From the NCBI RefSeq assembly GCF_019097595.1, contig NC_080717.1:21406836-21470835 (forward strand): a DNA stretch of 64,000 nt, given 5' to 3'. Positions within the stretch are counted from its first letter, which is position 1. Each line of letters begins with the position of its first letter. The position numbers were made by a program, and so were the translations under genes. This stretch comes from Hemibagrus wyckioides. Its lineage: Eukaryota; Chordata; Actinopteri; Siluriformes; Bagridae. The notes beneath the pieces were generated by a model. It was not told where the DNA came from. It worked only from the letters and a program-made list of their open reading frames with translations, and searched no databases. Positions 22,905 to 54,615 of the stretch are shown here, one piece after another.

Positions 22905-22944
22905 ATATATATTTTTTTTTTTTTTTTGGGGGGGGGGGGGGGGG
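22852..22944. repeat. (ATCT)n microsatellite followed by T-run and G-run
   Basis: About 13 ATCT units, a short TA stretch, a run of about 17 T and then a run of about 17 G. Confidence 0.95.
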
Positions 22945-23016
22945 TTCAGTCTGTACCAGAAAATTACATGTGCCAAAGTATTAATGTGCAGATTTTATTA
23001 TGATTTTAAATGTATT

Positions 23017-23260
23017 TATTCAATTCAATTCAATCTATTTTGTATAGCGCCTTTTACAAGGAACATTGTCTCAAAGCAGCTTTACAAAACAAGAGTAACA
23101 GAGAAAGGGGAGGGGAAAAAATGAAAATAAAAAATAACTAAATAACTAGAAATAAGATGAAGTTATTAAATTTAATTATTAAACTATTTTATCCCTAATG
23201 AGCAAGCCTGTGGCGACGGTGGCAAGGAAAAACTCCCTGGGATTTATTATGCCTCCTAAT
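23017..23260. repeat. Interspersed repeat, fish-type
   Basis: The sequence around 23038-23088 (TTTTGTATAGCGCCTTTTAC) and 23200-23245 (GGCGACGGTGGCAAGGAAAA) is a phrase I associate with a repeat dispersed in many teleost genomes. The family name is not certain. Confidence 0.5.
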
Positions 23261-23311
23261 GCTAGAATAGTTTATTATTTTGTACAGACAAGTGATCATT
23301 ACTTTTCAAGA

Positions 23312-23425
23312 GATACACCGACCAGGCATAACATTATGCCCACCTACCTAATATTGTGCTTGCAGCCAAAACAGCCCTGACCCATGTGTATTCTGACAGA
23401 GCCAGCATTAACTTCTTCAACAATT
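23312..23425 (-). mobile_element. Tc1 family A fragment, copy 4
   Basis: A TIR with several substitutions followed by about 90 bp of family-A 3' sequence. It is older and shorter than the other copies. Confidence 0.7.
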
Positions 23426-23832
23426 AATTTTAAAGCCAACCTTCATTATCAAATACTGATATGATATAAGAAAAATATATATTTAAAATTATATTTTCAA
23501 AATGTCTCTGGCTTTGTTCAATATGTTTGGGGATCCCTGCCCTAGGGCCTAGGCAGAACACCGTTTATTTTGACCATCGGTCAGTAGAGTCCAGTAGTTT
23601 GGGTCGTCTCCGGTCCGGCAGAGAGCAGCAGTGAGCTGGAAGCGGAACGTGGTCCACCACCAGTGAGCAAGTGGGTAATGCACTTCCGTTGCTTGATGTA
23701 TGCTCTCTATCATTTATTAAAGCGATTATTAAGGGTAAATAGTTGTTATATTTACATGATTAATCCATTCGATCCAATCAGTTAATAAACTGGTAATAGT
23801 ACATGTTGTGTTTGGGTTTAAAGGAGTGAACG

Positions 23833-26800
23833 ATGTCTGCCATGTTTGATGGGAATACCTTGTCAGCGATGCAGACTTCTCAGTGCCACTCTCAGAATAA
23901 CTACAGGTGGGATCCACTACACTACACTACACTACACATATCCTCTACATTAGTATGTTTACTAGGCGATAAAAACGAGAATAGCAGACGAAACAAACAC
24001 TTTTCACGCTGACGATAAATAAAAGTATATTAATAATATAGACGTTACTCACAGTTTGGCTTCTGAAAGCGTTTTTGTTACATTTTCCTTCAGTTTCCTT
24101 TTTTCATTCATGTCTGTAATACAACTTATACTCTGCCAACAGGTCACTCTTGTGAATAATGTTCAAAAATGTCTTTCGATAAATAATAACTTCTCCTCTC
24201 TACAGTCCCCAGGAGCTTGCATTGGAAATCAAGGCATTCATCAGTGGTGTTGACCAGACACAAGGGCGTAAACTCAGTGTCCGTGATCATGCGCGCTGTG
24301 CTGTCCGTCTCCTCCGCACCGTGCCGGCTTGCCGAGGAGCAGTCCTGGAGCACCTTCGGGGTGTTTATGATGAATATGTGGCATCCTTTTTTCAAGACCT
24401 GGAGGCGGAGAGTGACAACGGCACTAATAGTACAACTACAGGAACCAACACCAGCGTGTCCAACCTAGAGGATGTAGTTAAAGAGATCCATGCGGTCCTG
24501 CTTGAGTTTATCCGGCTTAACCCGAAAGCCTGGGCGCCGCTGGTGTCTTCTTGGGCAGTGGATTTGCTTGGACAGCTCAGCAGCAAGCATGCAGGGAGAA
24601 GAGCAGCACCTCATTCTTCTAGCCTGAATGAACTCCTGCAGCTGTGGATGTCATGTGCAGCTACTCGCTCCCTCATGGAGTGTTACTCTCAGTGTCTGGC
24701 AGCAATGTTGGCCTGGTGTCCTGATGCCTGTGTGGATGCTTTGCTGGATACATCTGTACAGCACTCGCCTCATTTTGACTGGGTGGTTGCTCACATTGGC
24801 TCTGCTTTCCCTGGCACTATCATCAGCAGAGTGCTTGCCTGTGGACTCAAGGACTTTTATGCACATGGATACCCTTCAGGTGAAAAGTCCAGCCAGCTGC
24901 AAGCAATGGACAAAAGCAGCAGGGTGCCAAAAATAGGCTCTGTGGTTGGCATCCTTGGGCATTTAACTTCCAGGCATTCTGACAGCATTAAGAGAGAGCT
25001 CCTCAGGATGTTCCAGGATAGCTTATCCCCCTCACCGCAAAATGCTCCTCCGTCTTCGGGGGCTGCGTGGTGGGAGAGCTCACCTCATCTCCGCAGGGTC
25101 ACGGTGCCTTTCCTGCTTCAGTTAGCTGCTCTCTCACCAACTCTACTTGGTGCTGTGTCAGTTGAACTAGTGGAGTTCCTTCGTCCACCTGTGCTACTCC
25201 AACTGCACGCTCAGTTCCAGGGCTTGCCCAGAGAAGAGCTAGAGAACATGTTGGGCTTAGCAGTGCACCTGATCAGTCAGAGCCCTGCAGGTGGACCACG
25301 GGTCCTGCGTTTTCTTGCAGACACCGCCACACCAGCCTCTGTTATCATTTCAGGCCCCACGCCCTCACCCCATGATGGTGTACGTGAAGCTTGTGACCGT
25401 CTACTTCAGATGCTTCTTCTGCATCTCCACAAACTTGTGTACAACAGACCTGATGGTGAAGAGCCATATCCACACTCAACCTCTACCTGTGCAGTGCCAC
25501 GTGTGATCCCATTTCTTGAGGAGCTACAGGCCCATGTTGGCGAACTCTGCGCTGAGACACTCAGACTCGAAAGAAAAAGACATCTCTGGCTGCATCAGCT
25601 GCTGTGTCTGCTGTCTGTTTATGGTGGCCCTAGTGTAGCTACCGAAGCATTGTGCCAGCTGCTCACACAAGCCAGGAACCCTGAGGAGCTGGCATTAGCT
25701 TCACAACTCCACTCTCCTCTTTCCTCCTCCATCCCAGGACTGCTTCCAGCAGCTGTGGCACGCTGCGTTGCTCAGATCCACACCCAAAACTTGAACAGTA
25801 GAGAATTAGCACAGCTCTTGAACAACCTGGCTACAGCAGTACAAAGCCAGGAAGAAGACTGCAAAACAGGCAGTGCTGCATCTGGAAGTTCAATACATTC
25901 ATCAATGGCAGCTCAGGTTGGAGCTGCTGTTTCCGGCCATCTCCATGATTTCTGTCCACTTCTCCTTCACGGTGACACCATGGTATCTAGAGCAGCTGCT
26001 CGCCTTCTGTCCTGCAGCCAGCTACCAAAAGCTTGCACACCAGCACAGCTGCTACTTATATCACGGGCAGCAGTGGCACATTTCTTCATAGCTCTGCGAC
26101 AAAGAGGAGAGGGACTGAAGGTTGGAGGACAAGGTGGTGGTGAGGCAGTTGGTTACTCTATGCGCTTGCTCTCCCACCTAGCAGGTTACTCCTCCCTGAC
26201 GCTCAAAATTGTCTTGCAGCAGCTCGTAGAAGGAGCGTTACATAAGGGCAACCGAGATCTGTTCGGAGGCCTGAAAGAAACCCCAAGTGAGGATAGTGCT
26301 CTCACGCCCGCACAAGTTCCAGACTTGGGTGCTTCTCTGTTGGACATCAACTCTAAATTTGGCACAACTGTCAACTTCTCCGGTAGTGTGTGGTCTGTGT
26401 TTCATGCTGGGGTGATTGGAAAGGGTCTGAAACCTCCTCACATTCCTTCGCATTCAGACCCTGATAAGGTTAACCAGAACATGCAGACTTTGCTTGCTGT
26501 CACAGTGCAGTGCTGTAGCTCTGGTGGAGGAGGAAGCAACAGTAATGGTTCAGGCTCCGGAAATACCCGTTTCCACCCAGCTGCTGAATCAGTTTTAGAT
26601 GAGCCCTCCCCGATCAATGCAGAAGCTGCTAAGGTCATTGCAGTAACTCTGGTGGAGAATGTTTGCCCAGATGTAGCAAATGGAGAATTGTCCTGGCCAC
26701 CCGAGGAACATGCCAAGACTACTGTTGAACGAGACATACACATCCGCCGAAGTTTTGAAGCCAATCCTGTGTTGTTCCACCTTCTTCGAGTGGTGGCAGC

Positions 26801-27224
26801 AGGACGACCAGCTCTCTGCTATTGCTCTGCTGTTTTGAGAGGACTCCTAGCCACACTACTGGCCCACTGGGAGGCTTCAAGAGAGCCTTCAGTGACAGAT
26901 TCCCCCTGGCATCTCCAAGCATCTTGCCTGCTAGTGTCCTGTATGGGAGAAGGTCAGCTTTTGCCACCAGTGCTAAGTAACATCCATGAGGTCTTTCCTC
27001 ATCTCTCCCCATTTGAGGTTAGACTTTTGCTGGTGGGTGTGTGGGAGTACATGCGTGGGAACAGCCCTATGCCACAGAAATTTACTTTTATTGCTGAGAA
27101 AGGAATGTTTTTCAGAGATTTCTCTCGGGATGGTGATGTGGCACGTTACATCGCACCAATCCACAGCGTACTTCATAAGAACATTGACCGGCTCGGACAC
27201 TTGTGTTGGAGGTTTCAGATATAG
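23833..27224 (+). CDS. ints5: ints5, Integrator complex subunit 5
   Basis: Two coding exons, 23833-23906 and 24206-27224, joined in frame; 1030 aa (human 1019). INTS5 is a HEAT/ARM-type scaffold of Integrator, which cleaves nascent snRNAs and terminates paused Pol II transcripts in the nucleus. Diagnostic stretches include LDTSVQHSPHFDWVVAHIGS, VPKIGSVVGILGHLTSRH, ETLRLERKRHLW, WSVFHAGVIGKGLKPP and VLHKNIDRLG near the C-terminus. Almost the whole protein is one 3-kb exon, as in mammals. The first exon gives about 25 poorly conserved residues; the Met at 23833 fits the family's short leader. ganab follows on the same strand about 0.86 kb after the stop, as in the human neighbourhood. Confidence 0.97.
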
Positions 27225-28085
27225 CAGACCTGTTTGTTTGTTGTTGTTTTTTTAGGATAAATGATATTTCTAAGCACTGGGTTTATATTTGATATTAATT
27301 TTCAATTTCATTGTAGTATTAACCAGTGTTTATCTCCTAAATCCCTGTGGTCGACAGCAATCTAATTAGAATGTTCAATTGATATGATTATTGATATGAT
27401 TTTTTTTTTATTAAAGGTCTTTTCAGATTAAAAATTCATTAAGTGAACGGAAATGGGAGGAGAAATGCATTCTTTATCATTTGTTTTAAAGAAATGGACC
27501 ATTGAAAGTATAAGAGTCTTTTTTTTATATATATATCTCGTGGTTGTTATTTTTTACATTAGTGACTGTTTATATAAGGCTTTGGTAGTAATAGTATAAG
27601 GTTACAGCTCCTGTTTGGAAACTGAACAAAATGTATATAACATTTGTACGAGTTTGCTTTTTTTGAATCTTGTTCTTTTCGACATGCCCTGTTCTTTGAG
27701 AAGGGAAAATAAAAAGGTTTTGAAAAATCTGTATTGAGGTTCTCTGATCTTTAAGCATTTGATAGCTTCACTCACACTGAGAACAATAAAGATGCTCGGA
27801 AATGATATGAACACGCCGTCTGTTAAAACGGCGTTAAAAGAGGGTAATGTGACGAATTTGCATATCGAATATTTGCATCATCCTGATTTGCATGCCAGAT
27901 TTCCCATACGGAGTCTGCAACCTTATTAAAACGAGTCTAAAGCATTATGGTTCAATTTTCCGCCAATTATGCGCGTCCACGTACTGATAAGTGGCGTGCA
28001 TGTCAGTTTCCATGGTGACCAGTCATCCGCGCTTTGATCGAACGAGCCGAGCGCCAGTAGGCGGGATTAATCCAGTCAATCCAAG
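27225..28085. other. ints5 3' UTR and ints5-ganab spacer
   Basis: AATAAA signals at 27708-27713 and 27785-27790 mark the ints5 end. 27812-27818 and 27828-27834 are 7-bp inverted arms. Three ATTTGCAT octamers follow (separate entry), and then the short GC-richer ganab promoter and 5' UTR. Confidence 0.6.
27856..27893 (+). promoter_or_regulatory. Triple octamer (ATTTGCAT) cluster upstream of ganab
   Basis: Perfect octamers at 27856-27863, 27871-27878 and 27886-27893, exactly 15 bp apart, about 195-230 bp before the ganab ATG and downstream of the ints5 poly(A) signals. POU-domain factors (Oct1 and relatives) bind this motif. The function here is inferred. Confidence 0.6.
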
Positions 28086-38319
<10,234 letters not shown>

Positions 38320-40273
38320 TACACTGGAGGAGCACGGGAGCCTGGGTGCAGGATCCAATCCATGTGACCAAGACGGGGTGGTTCACTGAAACTGACCAAC
38401 AGATACAAGACTACTCAGAAAAATACAATCATGTTTGTTATTAACTCCTACACTGTGTTCACACACACACATACACATCTACACACATACACAATCAGGG
38501 AAAGGGGTGAATTGTGATTTAGTAGGAGGGTATTTCAGATTAGTTTTGGGGGCGGAGTGGGACGGTAGATAGTTCTGGTTTTAAATATTGTAAGCCCAAT
38601 GTCCGAAAATCAAGTAACATAAACTGTTTTCCTGTAGTAGATGATATAGTCAGCCTGTTCTCATATGCCTGTAATTAAAAGGAGTGGAGAGCATGTTGGA
38701 TGTACTTGACTTATTCCAATTATTTCAGTTCGGTTTAAGATAGAAGACTTGTTTTGCTAATTTTCATTGATTTTATATAGTAGATTAATGGCTGAAAGGT
38801 GGGCAGCACTTGATAAACTTGGAATTATGTTTCAGGGAATTAAACCACTGACTTAGTGGAAGTGTTTCCAGTTTCATTTTACCTTTTGTTGTTGAATTTT
38901 TTTCTAAGGTTTTTTTTTTCTTGTAGTACTTTGTTTTCCAGAGCACTTGAATACTTCTGAGGGTGATTAGATATGTTTAATGAAACAAACATTAATGCAA
39001 AGTTTACAATTTATGCAACAAAGGTTGCCATATAATGATAGTAATGTGACCATTATTGAGGACATGCTGATAATATCTTTAGTTGCATCATGTGCAATCA
39101 AGTGATTTATTTTTTTTCTATTTCTTGGAAATTCCTGCCATGTCTGCTGAGAGAAGTACATTAAGATATGCCTCGGTTGCTTTTGTGAGGACAACAAAGC
39201 TATCTTTCCCTTCACAAACATATAGTGTAATAAAAGCTTATGAGAGACCTCCAAAAATGTGGTATTTTTGTCATGGTAACTCTTACAGGCTGTGATTTAA
39301 TGACATCTTGATGATGACTTGTTCAGGCAAGACAGTAATAATAATTAAAAAATAAATAAATAATGTTCCCTAATATGTGGGTGTGTTGTCTTTATTATTT
39401 TGTAATATGCTTTCACATTGACATGAGCATCTGACACAAACTATATGAAGTTAAACCCAGTTTATCATTAATAGCTCAATGGTTAAAGCTGTGAACTAGT
39501 GATGGAGTTAAATTGATAAATGTTTATTACTGGGTTTATAACCACTGCTCTTTGAGTGTGCCAAATGCAGATTAGTACTGACCCTGGCTGATTCATCCGA
39601 GTTAAATGATCCGATTCTGCATATTAACTCATGATTCATGAGTCCGAGGTCTAAATTAACCCGATTCTTATTTGTCCTATGGCTGCTACCGTGTTCACTG
39701 ACTGATTCAGCTGATTCTTAGTGGACTCGTGGAGCCGATTCATCGACTGATTCAGCTGATTCTCAGTAGACTCGCGGAGCCGGTTCATCGACTGATTCAG
39801 CTGAGACTCTTAGGTTTAGTAGTCCACGGTCAGTGTAAAGTAGACCATAAGTCAGACTTGAGTTTCGTTAGCATACTCAGCACATTTTAGACTACGTGAT
39901 GATTCATTCAGTAATATTGTAAAGTAATATTCCATCCAGTAATAATTTGATTATATAATTTAATTTAATAATTTAATTTAATTAATCTCAGTCACAGTTT
40001 ATGAGTCTATAGTCTACAGTTTTCAGACCACTGAAGTCAAATATGTCATAAACAAGCATTTGTATAGGCCAATAAGTGGTTAGCCACCATGATTAGAGTT
40101 TGTGCAGGAAAGGAGGGCTATAAAAGATCACTGACTCAAAAGGAATCACTGACCCGATTCATTTCAGTGAGTGACTCCACGAAAACCGAGTCTTTAAAAA
40201 GAATCGTTTTTACCGCCACGGAAATGAGGTTTATGTGAACAGTTGTCGCACAGTGTCGACGTAACGACTCGTT
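38320..40273. other. ganab 3' UTR and prpf39 upstream region
   Basis: The ganab tail includes a short (CA)n at about 38461-38490 and AATAAA candidates at about 39227 and 39348-39365. From about 39590 the sequence is rich in GATTCA/GACTC words with a 45-bp tandem repeat (39700-39805). The prpf39 promoter should lie within about 40130-40273. No additional gene was seen. Confidence 0.5.
39700..39805. repeat. 45-bp tandem repeat, about 2.3 copies
   Basis: Units start at 39700, 39745 and 39790 with GACTGATTCAGCTGA. The first two differ by a few substitutions. They lie about 0.5 kb before the prpf39 start. Confidence 0.85.
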
Positions 40274-49179
<8,906 letters not shown>

Positions 49180-50490
49180 GAGCCAGATGGGTCTTGTGTG
49201 CAGCACCACTTTTTAATGTATCTGACATAGAACACGTTTCCCATGAGTCAGAGGGTATATAATATATATGAGCTGAGTAACTTTTTTGACCACAGATCTG
49301 CTCATCTCAGTGCTTTGACGGACGGCTAATTTCCAACAATTAAATCATGTCCCAATGCTTCTGGAAAGATTTAGAAAGATTCAGGTTGAATTATATCTGC
49401 CTTTTAAACAGTGGCACTCTGTGGAGTACATCTTTTGTCTTTAGACTGGAAAATTTTAACTTGTCAGAATTGAACAGTCCGCATCAGGCCATCTGAGCAG
49501 TAAGCTAGCTTGTGTTAATCGTGTGCGTGTGAGAACTCATGTCCTATTTGGACAGAACACAGTTTGTTAGTCATGGTTTCGTAGCTCACCACTGACTGCC
49601 CTTACTCCAGTGGTTCTTATCCCTTTTCTGCTCAGCTATGACTCTGCTGCCCTGAATAATAATTACAGCAACCTCTCTTTCTCCAACTGCATTAAAAGCA
49701 TTTTCTTTGTAATGTTACTGCAGTCACAGCTGCCACACCTAGCATTTTTATAACGATCATACATGATATCGGTCAACAGAATTAAACCAAAATCTGTGTA
49801 TTTTGCCCACTGAAGAAATACTGAGCATGTAAGAAATTTAATAGAAGAAAAAGTTGCATTAAAAAAAGCCATTTTAGCCTTTAATTTGATATGTTATATG
49901 TGCAGTGTTGTGCAAAGAGATTTTTTTTGTTTAACCGTCTATTAATACCATCATTCACTAAAACGGAAGAGATATTCTATTTTAAGACCAGCTTCATGAC
50001 GCCATGAAAATTCACTGCAACACCCATATTGTACGCATAAGCTTTACTTAATTCCAGGTGCTGTTTGTTTTTATAATATGGTAAGATTTGATTATGCCGT
50101 TTTTACAGAACTGTTCGTCGTTTCTGCATGATACCACTGCACAGGACAGTCTTGATGTATCGTGGTGGTCAGAGAACATCCTTAGCATTTTATAATTCTT
50201 CAGACACATCGTGTTTCCTTCTTAATCTCGAGTGGTGTGAGGTGAAATTTTCCGAACATGAAAAGTGATAGTGTTACAGAAAGAAGTCTAACAGAAATAT
50301 ATTTAATGGACATGCTTTGTGTATATGAGGTGCAGCTCACATGTTGTGTACAAGGGTTTGTTTTATATACGTTGTTCTGTGTAAATGCCCAGGAAACTTT
50401 ACCCCCCCAAGAATGTTTACTTGCATTTGTCCTTTTTATGCCATTTTTTTTTTCATGAATAAATATGTCTATTTTAAAAATGTTTGCTTG
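49180..50490 (+). other. prpf39 3' UTR
   Basis: The roughly 1.3-kb tail has no ORF of interest. AATAAA at 50458-50463 with a GT-rich sequence afterwards is the likely end. Confidence 0.65.
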
Positions 50491-50600
50491 GCATCTTTAA
50501 GGTAACGTATTCATGATCGATTGCTTTCTCAGACTGTAATGGGTAAGTACATTTTATTTACAGTGGGGCCATAAGCCAAAAAAAAAAAAAGATATTTATT
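50458..50600. terminator. Convergent poly(A) signals of prpf39 and ubxn1
   Basis: prpf39 AATAAA at 50458-50463 on +, and ubxn1 AATAAA at 50600-50595 on -. The two transcripts should end within roughly 100 bp of each other. Confidence 0.65.
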
Positions 50601-50846
50601 CCAAATGTTTCAAGAAATGATACACAGCAGAGTCACTGAAGTAAGGATGAGAAGCAGAATTTGAGCATTGACTTAGCTCTGCTGTTGTCAGTGTGAATAT
50701 CTTTTATTGTGTTACCCATTAAGGCCTGTTCGTTCTGTTTAAATGACGGGTATAAAATCAGATCCAGTCCTTGATCGTAACCCGTTTCGTCTTCTGTTGA
50801 CCGGACGAGAAGGGGTGGAAGAACGGTGATAAAACTATTATGCCTT

Positions 50847-53404
50847 TTACTTCTTTGCAACCACAAGGACAGCAGAAGGCACCAAACCTGAGGAAAAGAG
50901 AAAACAAAGCCTCGTCAGCAAAACAAACCCTTTGTACACATGCAACTTAACAAGCAACAACAATCTGCTCAGGTCAGACCTGAAGGGAGCACAAAACACA
51001 GCACTTGAGACTAAACACTTATAATGACATCAGGAAATAATGCAGTGTTACATAAACTGAACTGAAAAAAAATCTATATGGCTCTATACATTGGCTTTAT
51101 CCTCATTGGATCCAGAAGCGTTGACAATGCAGGGTATCTTGCTGCAGTATATTTACTGCAACAGTACGGCTTATTTCAGAAGTGCGGCAATACTGCTGCC
51201 TGGCACCAGGGTAAATAAAGTCTTGTTGAGCCACCACAAGCCTTCAGACCCATTTTGGCATAGAATTCTCTGGAACTGTGCTCAAAGGAATCATTAATTA
51301 TGATTTCTTTAATGTTTTGATGGTGCTGCTGGAGAACGCTGTCTAAAATCCTGCAGATATTAAATTAGATTAGAGCTTTTGTTACTGTGAAAGCCTTAAC
51401 AGTTTATATCAAACCTTCCAGTAAGCCAGGAAGCTTGTGCCCTTGGGCTGGGGGAATAACTTGTGAAGTCTGTTTTTCCTTTAATTCGTCATCTGTCCGT
51501 ATATACATACTGTGTACCAATGGGTTACTTGCCCAAATACTTCTGCATTATAACTATGACAGGTGTTGTACTCCTGGTTCTTTCACTCTAATGATTTACC
51601 CACAGTGTCTGCAAAAAAAAATCACCTATGTAAAAAGATCCTTTCAGTAAACTGGATAAAATCTTCTGACTGAATGTCATACATTAACTACTACAAATAT
51701 TAAAAAATATTATTAACAGAAACAAACACTCGAACTAACACACCACACAGTTCAGAATCATGCTATTTCAAAACAGAAATACGTCATAGCCCTGACTGCA
51801 AGTAGCTCAGAACTCTACAAACTCGAAATTTTTCTTACCCAGCTCGCGTAGAGGTTTCTCCATGTCGAGGTCAGTGTAGACACGGCGGGGGTAAGGGGAC
51901 AGTAGGGTAAAGTCCTCACCCTCAGAGCTGTTCATCTGCACATACACTCGCACTGCAGCCAGAGGCTCCTGGGCCTTAAATACTGCCGTCAGCGCAGAGC
52001 CATCCATCAGACGAACCTAACACAGGGGAGGCAGAGGGGGATGTCAGCTGTAGCACACGTGACAGAGACAAACCTGACAGAAAATTCGGAACATATTTGG
52101 GGTCTTTACCTGTATCCGACATTCATCGTAGTCTTTCTTGGCTGGGGGAGGGCCCGGGTTTTCAGGTGGAGACTGAGGAGTGGCCTCTGAAGGAGGAGAT
52201 GTTGAGGCTGTACTCGAGGAGCCGCCACCAAACTGTGAAAAGACCCATATGTAATCAGTCAGTGGTTTAAAGAAGCAATAATGTGTGAGTATTTTAGTCA
52301 TATAATAATTGTGTGTGTGTGTGCTGCTAGGATCAGCGGTAGATCCACCGAAACCAGGATACTGCAGTTACTGAACAAAGGATGAAAAAGAGAAAGAAAG
52401 ACAGGCAGACAAAGAGAGAGAGAAAAAAAGAGAAGGAAAGAAAGAAAAGGGTAGGTTTTTTAGTCTTTTTTCAACTTTTCAGCTGGTGTTTTTCTCTGCC
52501 TCAAACTTTAGCTTTTCCCTAAAATGCAACTCACATGTTATACATCATTTCAACCATAAGCACTAGACATTTCTAAAAGTTACAATCAGCTCCACTGAAT
52601 AATATTAACAGAAAAACAAGAAGATCTCAGTCAAGACGTCTGCCACGTGCATACTGAAAGCTAAACCTTAAAATACCCTGTGACTGAAGTAGAAAAACAG
52701 GAAGCCAGCTGCAGCTTACTGGTCACATTAACAGGAAATTAAATTGGTCAAATGAATACCTTGCGTGCTCTCTCTTCTCTGTCGCGTGCAATCTTCTCTT
52801 TGACTCTCTGCCTGAAAAAGATCAAACATCGAATGAGAACAGAAAAGCTGCACTATAAAAGACCTTTGGCACAGTTTAGGATCCAGTGCTCGCAGTACTT
52901 GGCCAATCGGTCCTCCATTTTCTCTCTCCTGCGCTGTTCAGCCAGCTGCTTCATTTCATCATCCTGCAGCTTCTGTCGGATCTGCTGCAGCTCCTGGCCC
53001 TGTTTCCTCCTCTGTTTCTCCCTTTCCACCTCCTCCTGTCGCTCTCGTTCTCTTCTCTCCTCCTGCTTCACCCTCATCAACTCCTCAAGCCTTGAGCGTT
53101 AACGGAAAACATCAGCAATTTTCATTTATTGTCAACACATTTTACGCAAAAAAACAAAACAAAAAAAACGTCAACCCTTTTCATGTCACCAACCTCTTAA
53201 TCTGTTCTTTCTTTTCCTCTTCTGTCATTGGTCGTTTGGGATCTCCTGTTTCAAAAAGGTCTTCAGCAGCTGGGTTTCATATATTATGAGAACAAAAAAA
53301 CAACAATCATACTTATGGGTTAATTAATGCATTAATGAGCAGTTATTTTAGTGAGAGAAATTAAGCTGTTCCAATGAGAATTTAGCCAAGTGTTAATTTA
53401 TATA

Positions 53405-53491
<87 letters not shown>

Positions 53492-54615
53492 ATGGAGATG
53501 TAATAACCACCAAATCATCAAATAAAAAATGGCATTAAAGATCAGCATTGGAAGAGGAAAAAAATATTAATGTCTGAGCCTAGTAGCAGGTAATAGTAAT
53601 GTACTTCCACCAACATGCCTTCCAAATGACCATATACATATGCTACATGTATATGTTTGCAAAACATACGTTATAAGAAAGTTTACAGTTCCTCTAGTTT
53701 GCACCTTTTTTCGGCACTATGTTTTTTTTTGTATTTTCTGTTTCTGCACTTGTCTTGCACACATTGCACTTTATGTAGCTAGGAAAACTACTTTCTGTCC
53801 TTAGCTCTGTGTTGTTGTTTTCGTTCTGTAGCTATATGTTGTCTTATGTAGCACCAGGGTCCTGGAGAAACGTTGTCTCATTTCACTATGTACTGCGTCA
53901 GCTATATATGGTTGAAATGACAATAAAAGCTTCTTGACCTGACTTGATGTTTTTTGTTTTAAAGATAGATTTCACTGTGATTTACAGGCACTGCTTTCCA
54001 GATGTCGTAATGCATTGTGTTTGTTTATCAGACACGAACATGTAGTGCAAAAAAATAAATCTATTCTCCTTCTTTGGAACATATCCCTTGTGTTAGAATT
54101 CATCACCAGCTCATTATCCTGTTTTCAGCCAGTGTGAATACATTTTGCTTTTTCTACATTCTGAATTTGTACAAGGATCAGCCTCGACATTTAAAACAAT
54201 GCCGTACAGCTACGTGAAAAGGTCTTACACTCGGTGGGTTCAGAGGCAGGCTCGGACAGGCTCTGTTGTTCTGTCGACCCTAGAACGTTCCCTGTCGGTG
54301 GCACGTACGGCTCATCGATGTCTGGATCGTTCTCGTGTTCCATCAGCCTGGTGACAGACAATGAGGCAAATTGAAAACAAAGCTTTGATATAATGACACA
54401 ACAGTGAATCCTTTACACTTACCAGTCCATAGCTCTCTCAATGCCCTGGTTGCCAGTGTGTGCTACAGCCTTCTCCCTTTCACAAACACAGGAATGAATC
54501 ATTAGTGCAGGAGAATCATACAGAATGAATCCTAGCCAGAGGAACTGCTCACTTACGCTCTGTTTCTGTCGAAGCCCATCTCCAGGAGGCTTTCTAACGT
54601 CGTACACTCCGCCAT
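50847..54615 (-). CDS. ubxn1: ubxn1, UBX domain protein 1 (SAKS1)
   Basis: Exons in transcript order: 54615-54557, 54476-54423, 54347-54229, 53269-53194, 53090-52899, 52811-52760, 52232-52110, 52016-51839, 50887-50847; 297 aa, the same length as I recall for human. UBXN1 binds ubiquitin chains through its UBA domain and p97/VCP through its UBX domain, acting in proteasomal and ER-associated degradation. The UBA (about residues 1-42) has MGFDRNRA and [13 protein letters not shown] charged coiled coil follows ([20 protein letters not shown]). A Ser/Pro linker leads to the UBX domain from about residue 212 ([20 protein letters not shown]) to the end. Donor 4 is the weak GTTGGT. Confidence 0.95.
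53410..53486. repeat. (AT)n microsatellite
   Basis: About 38 AT units in ubxn1 intron 3. Confidence 0.95.
53790..53945. repeat. Interspersed repeat 3' end in ubxn1 intron 3
   Basis: The phrases GTAGCACCAGGGTCCTGGAG and GGTTGAAATGACAATAAAAG are a dispersed fish repeat terminus with its own AATAAA. The family is uncertain. Confidence 0.55.

Larger units (their letters stand above)
20907..23832. other. Intergenic, PLAAT promoter to ints5 5' region, repeat-rich
   Basis: The PLAAT 5' end and promoter should lie around 20907-21180. A 19-bp perfect inverted repeat is at 21320-21338 / 21394-21412. Tc1 family A fragments lie at 21472-21670 and 23312-23425. Interspersed repeats are at about 22000-22540 and 23017-23260, and a microsatellite at 22852-22944. 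A GC-richer patch at about 23560-23832 is the likely ints5 promoter and 5' UTR. No gene was recognised in between. Confidence 0.55.

Noticed and set aside
24392..27200. Many shorter ORFs on both strands within ints5
   Set aside because: They are shadows of the single 3-kb ints5 exon.
52752..53102. Serine/cysteine-rich ORF of 116 codons on +
   Set aside because: It is antisense to the GA-rich coiled-coil exon of ubxn1.
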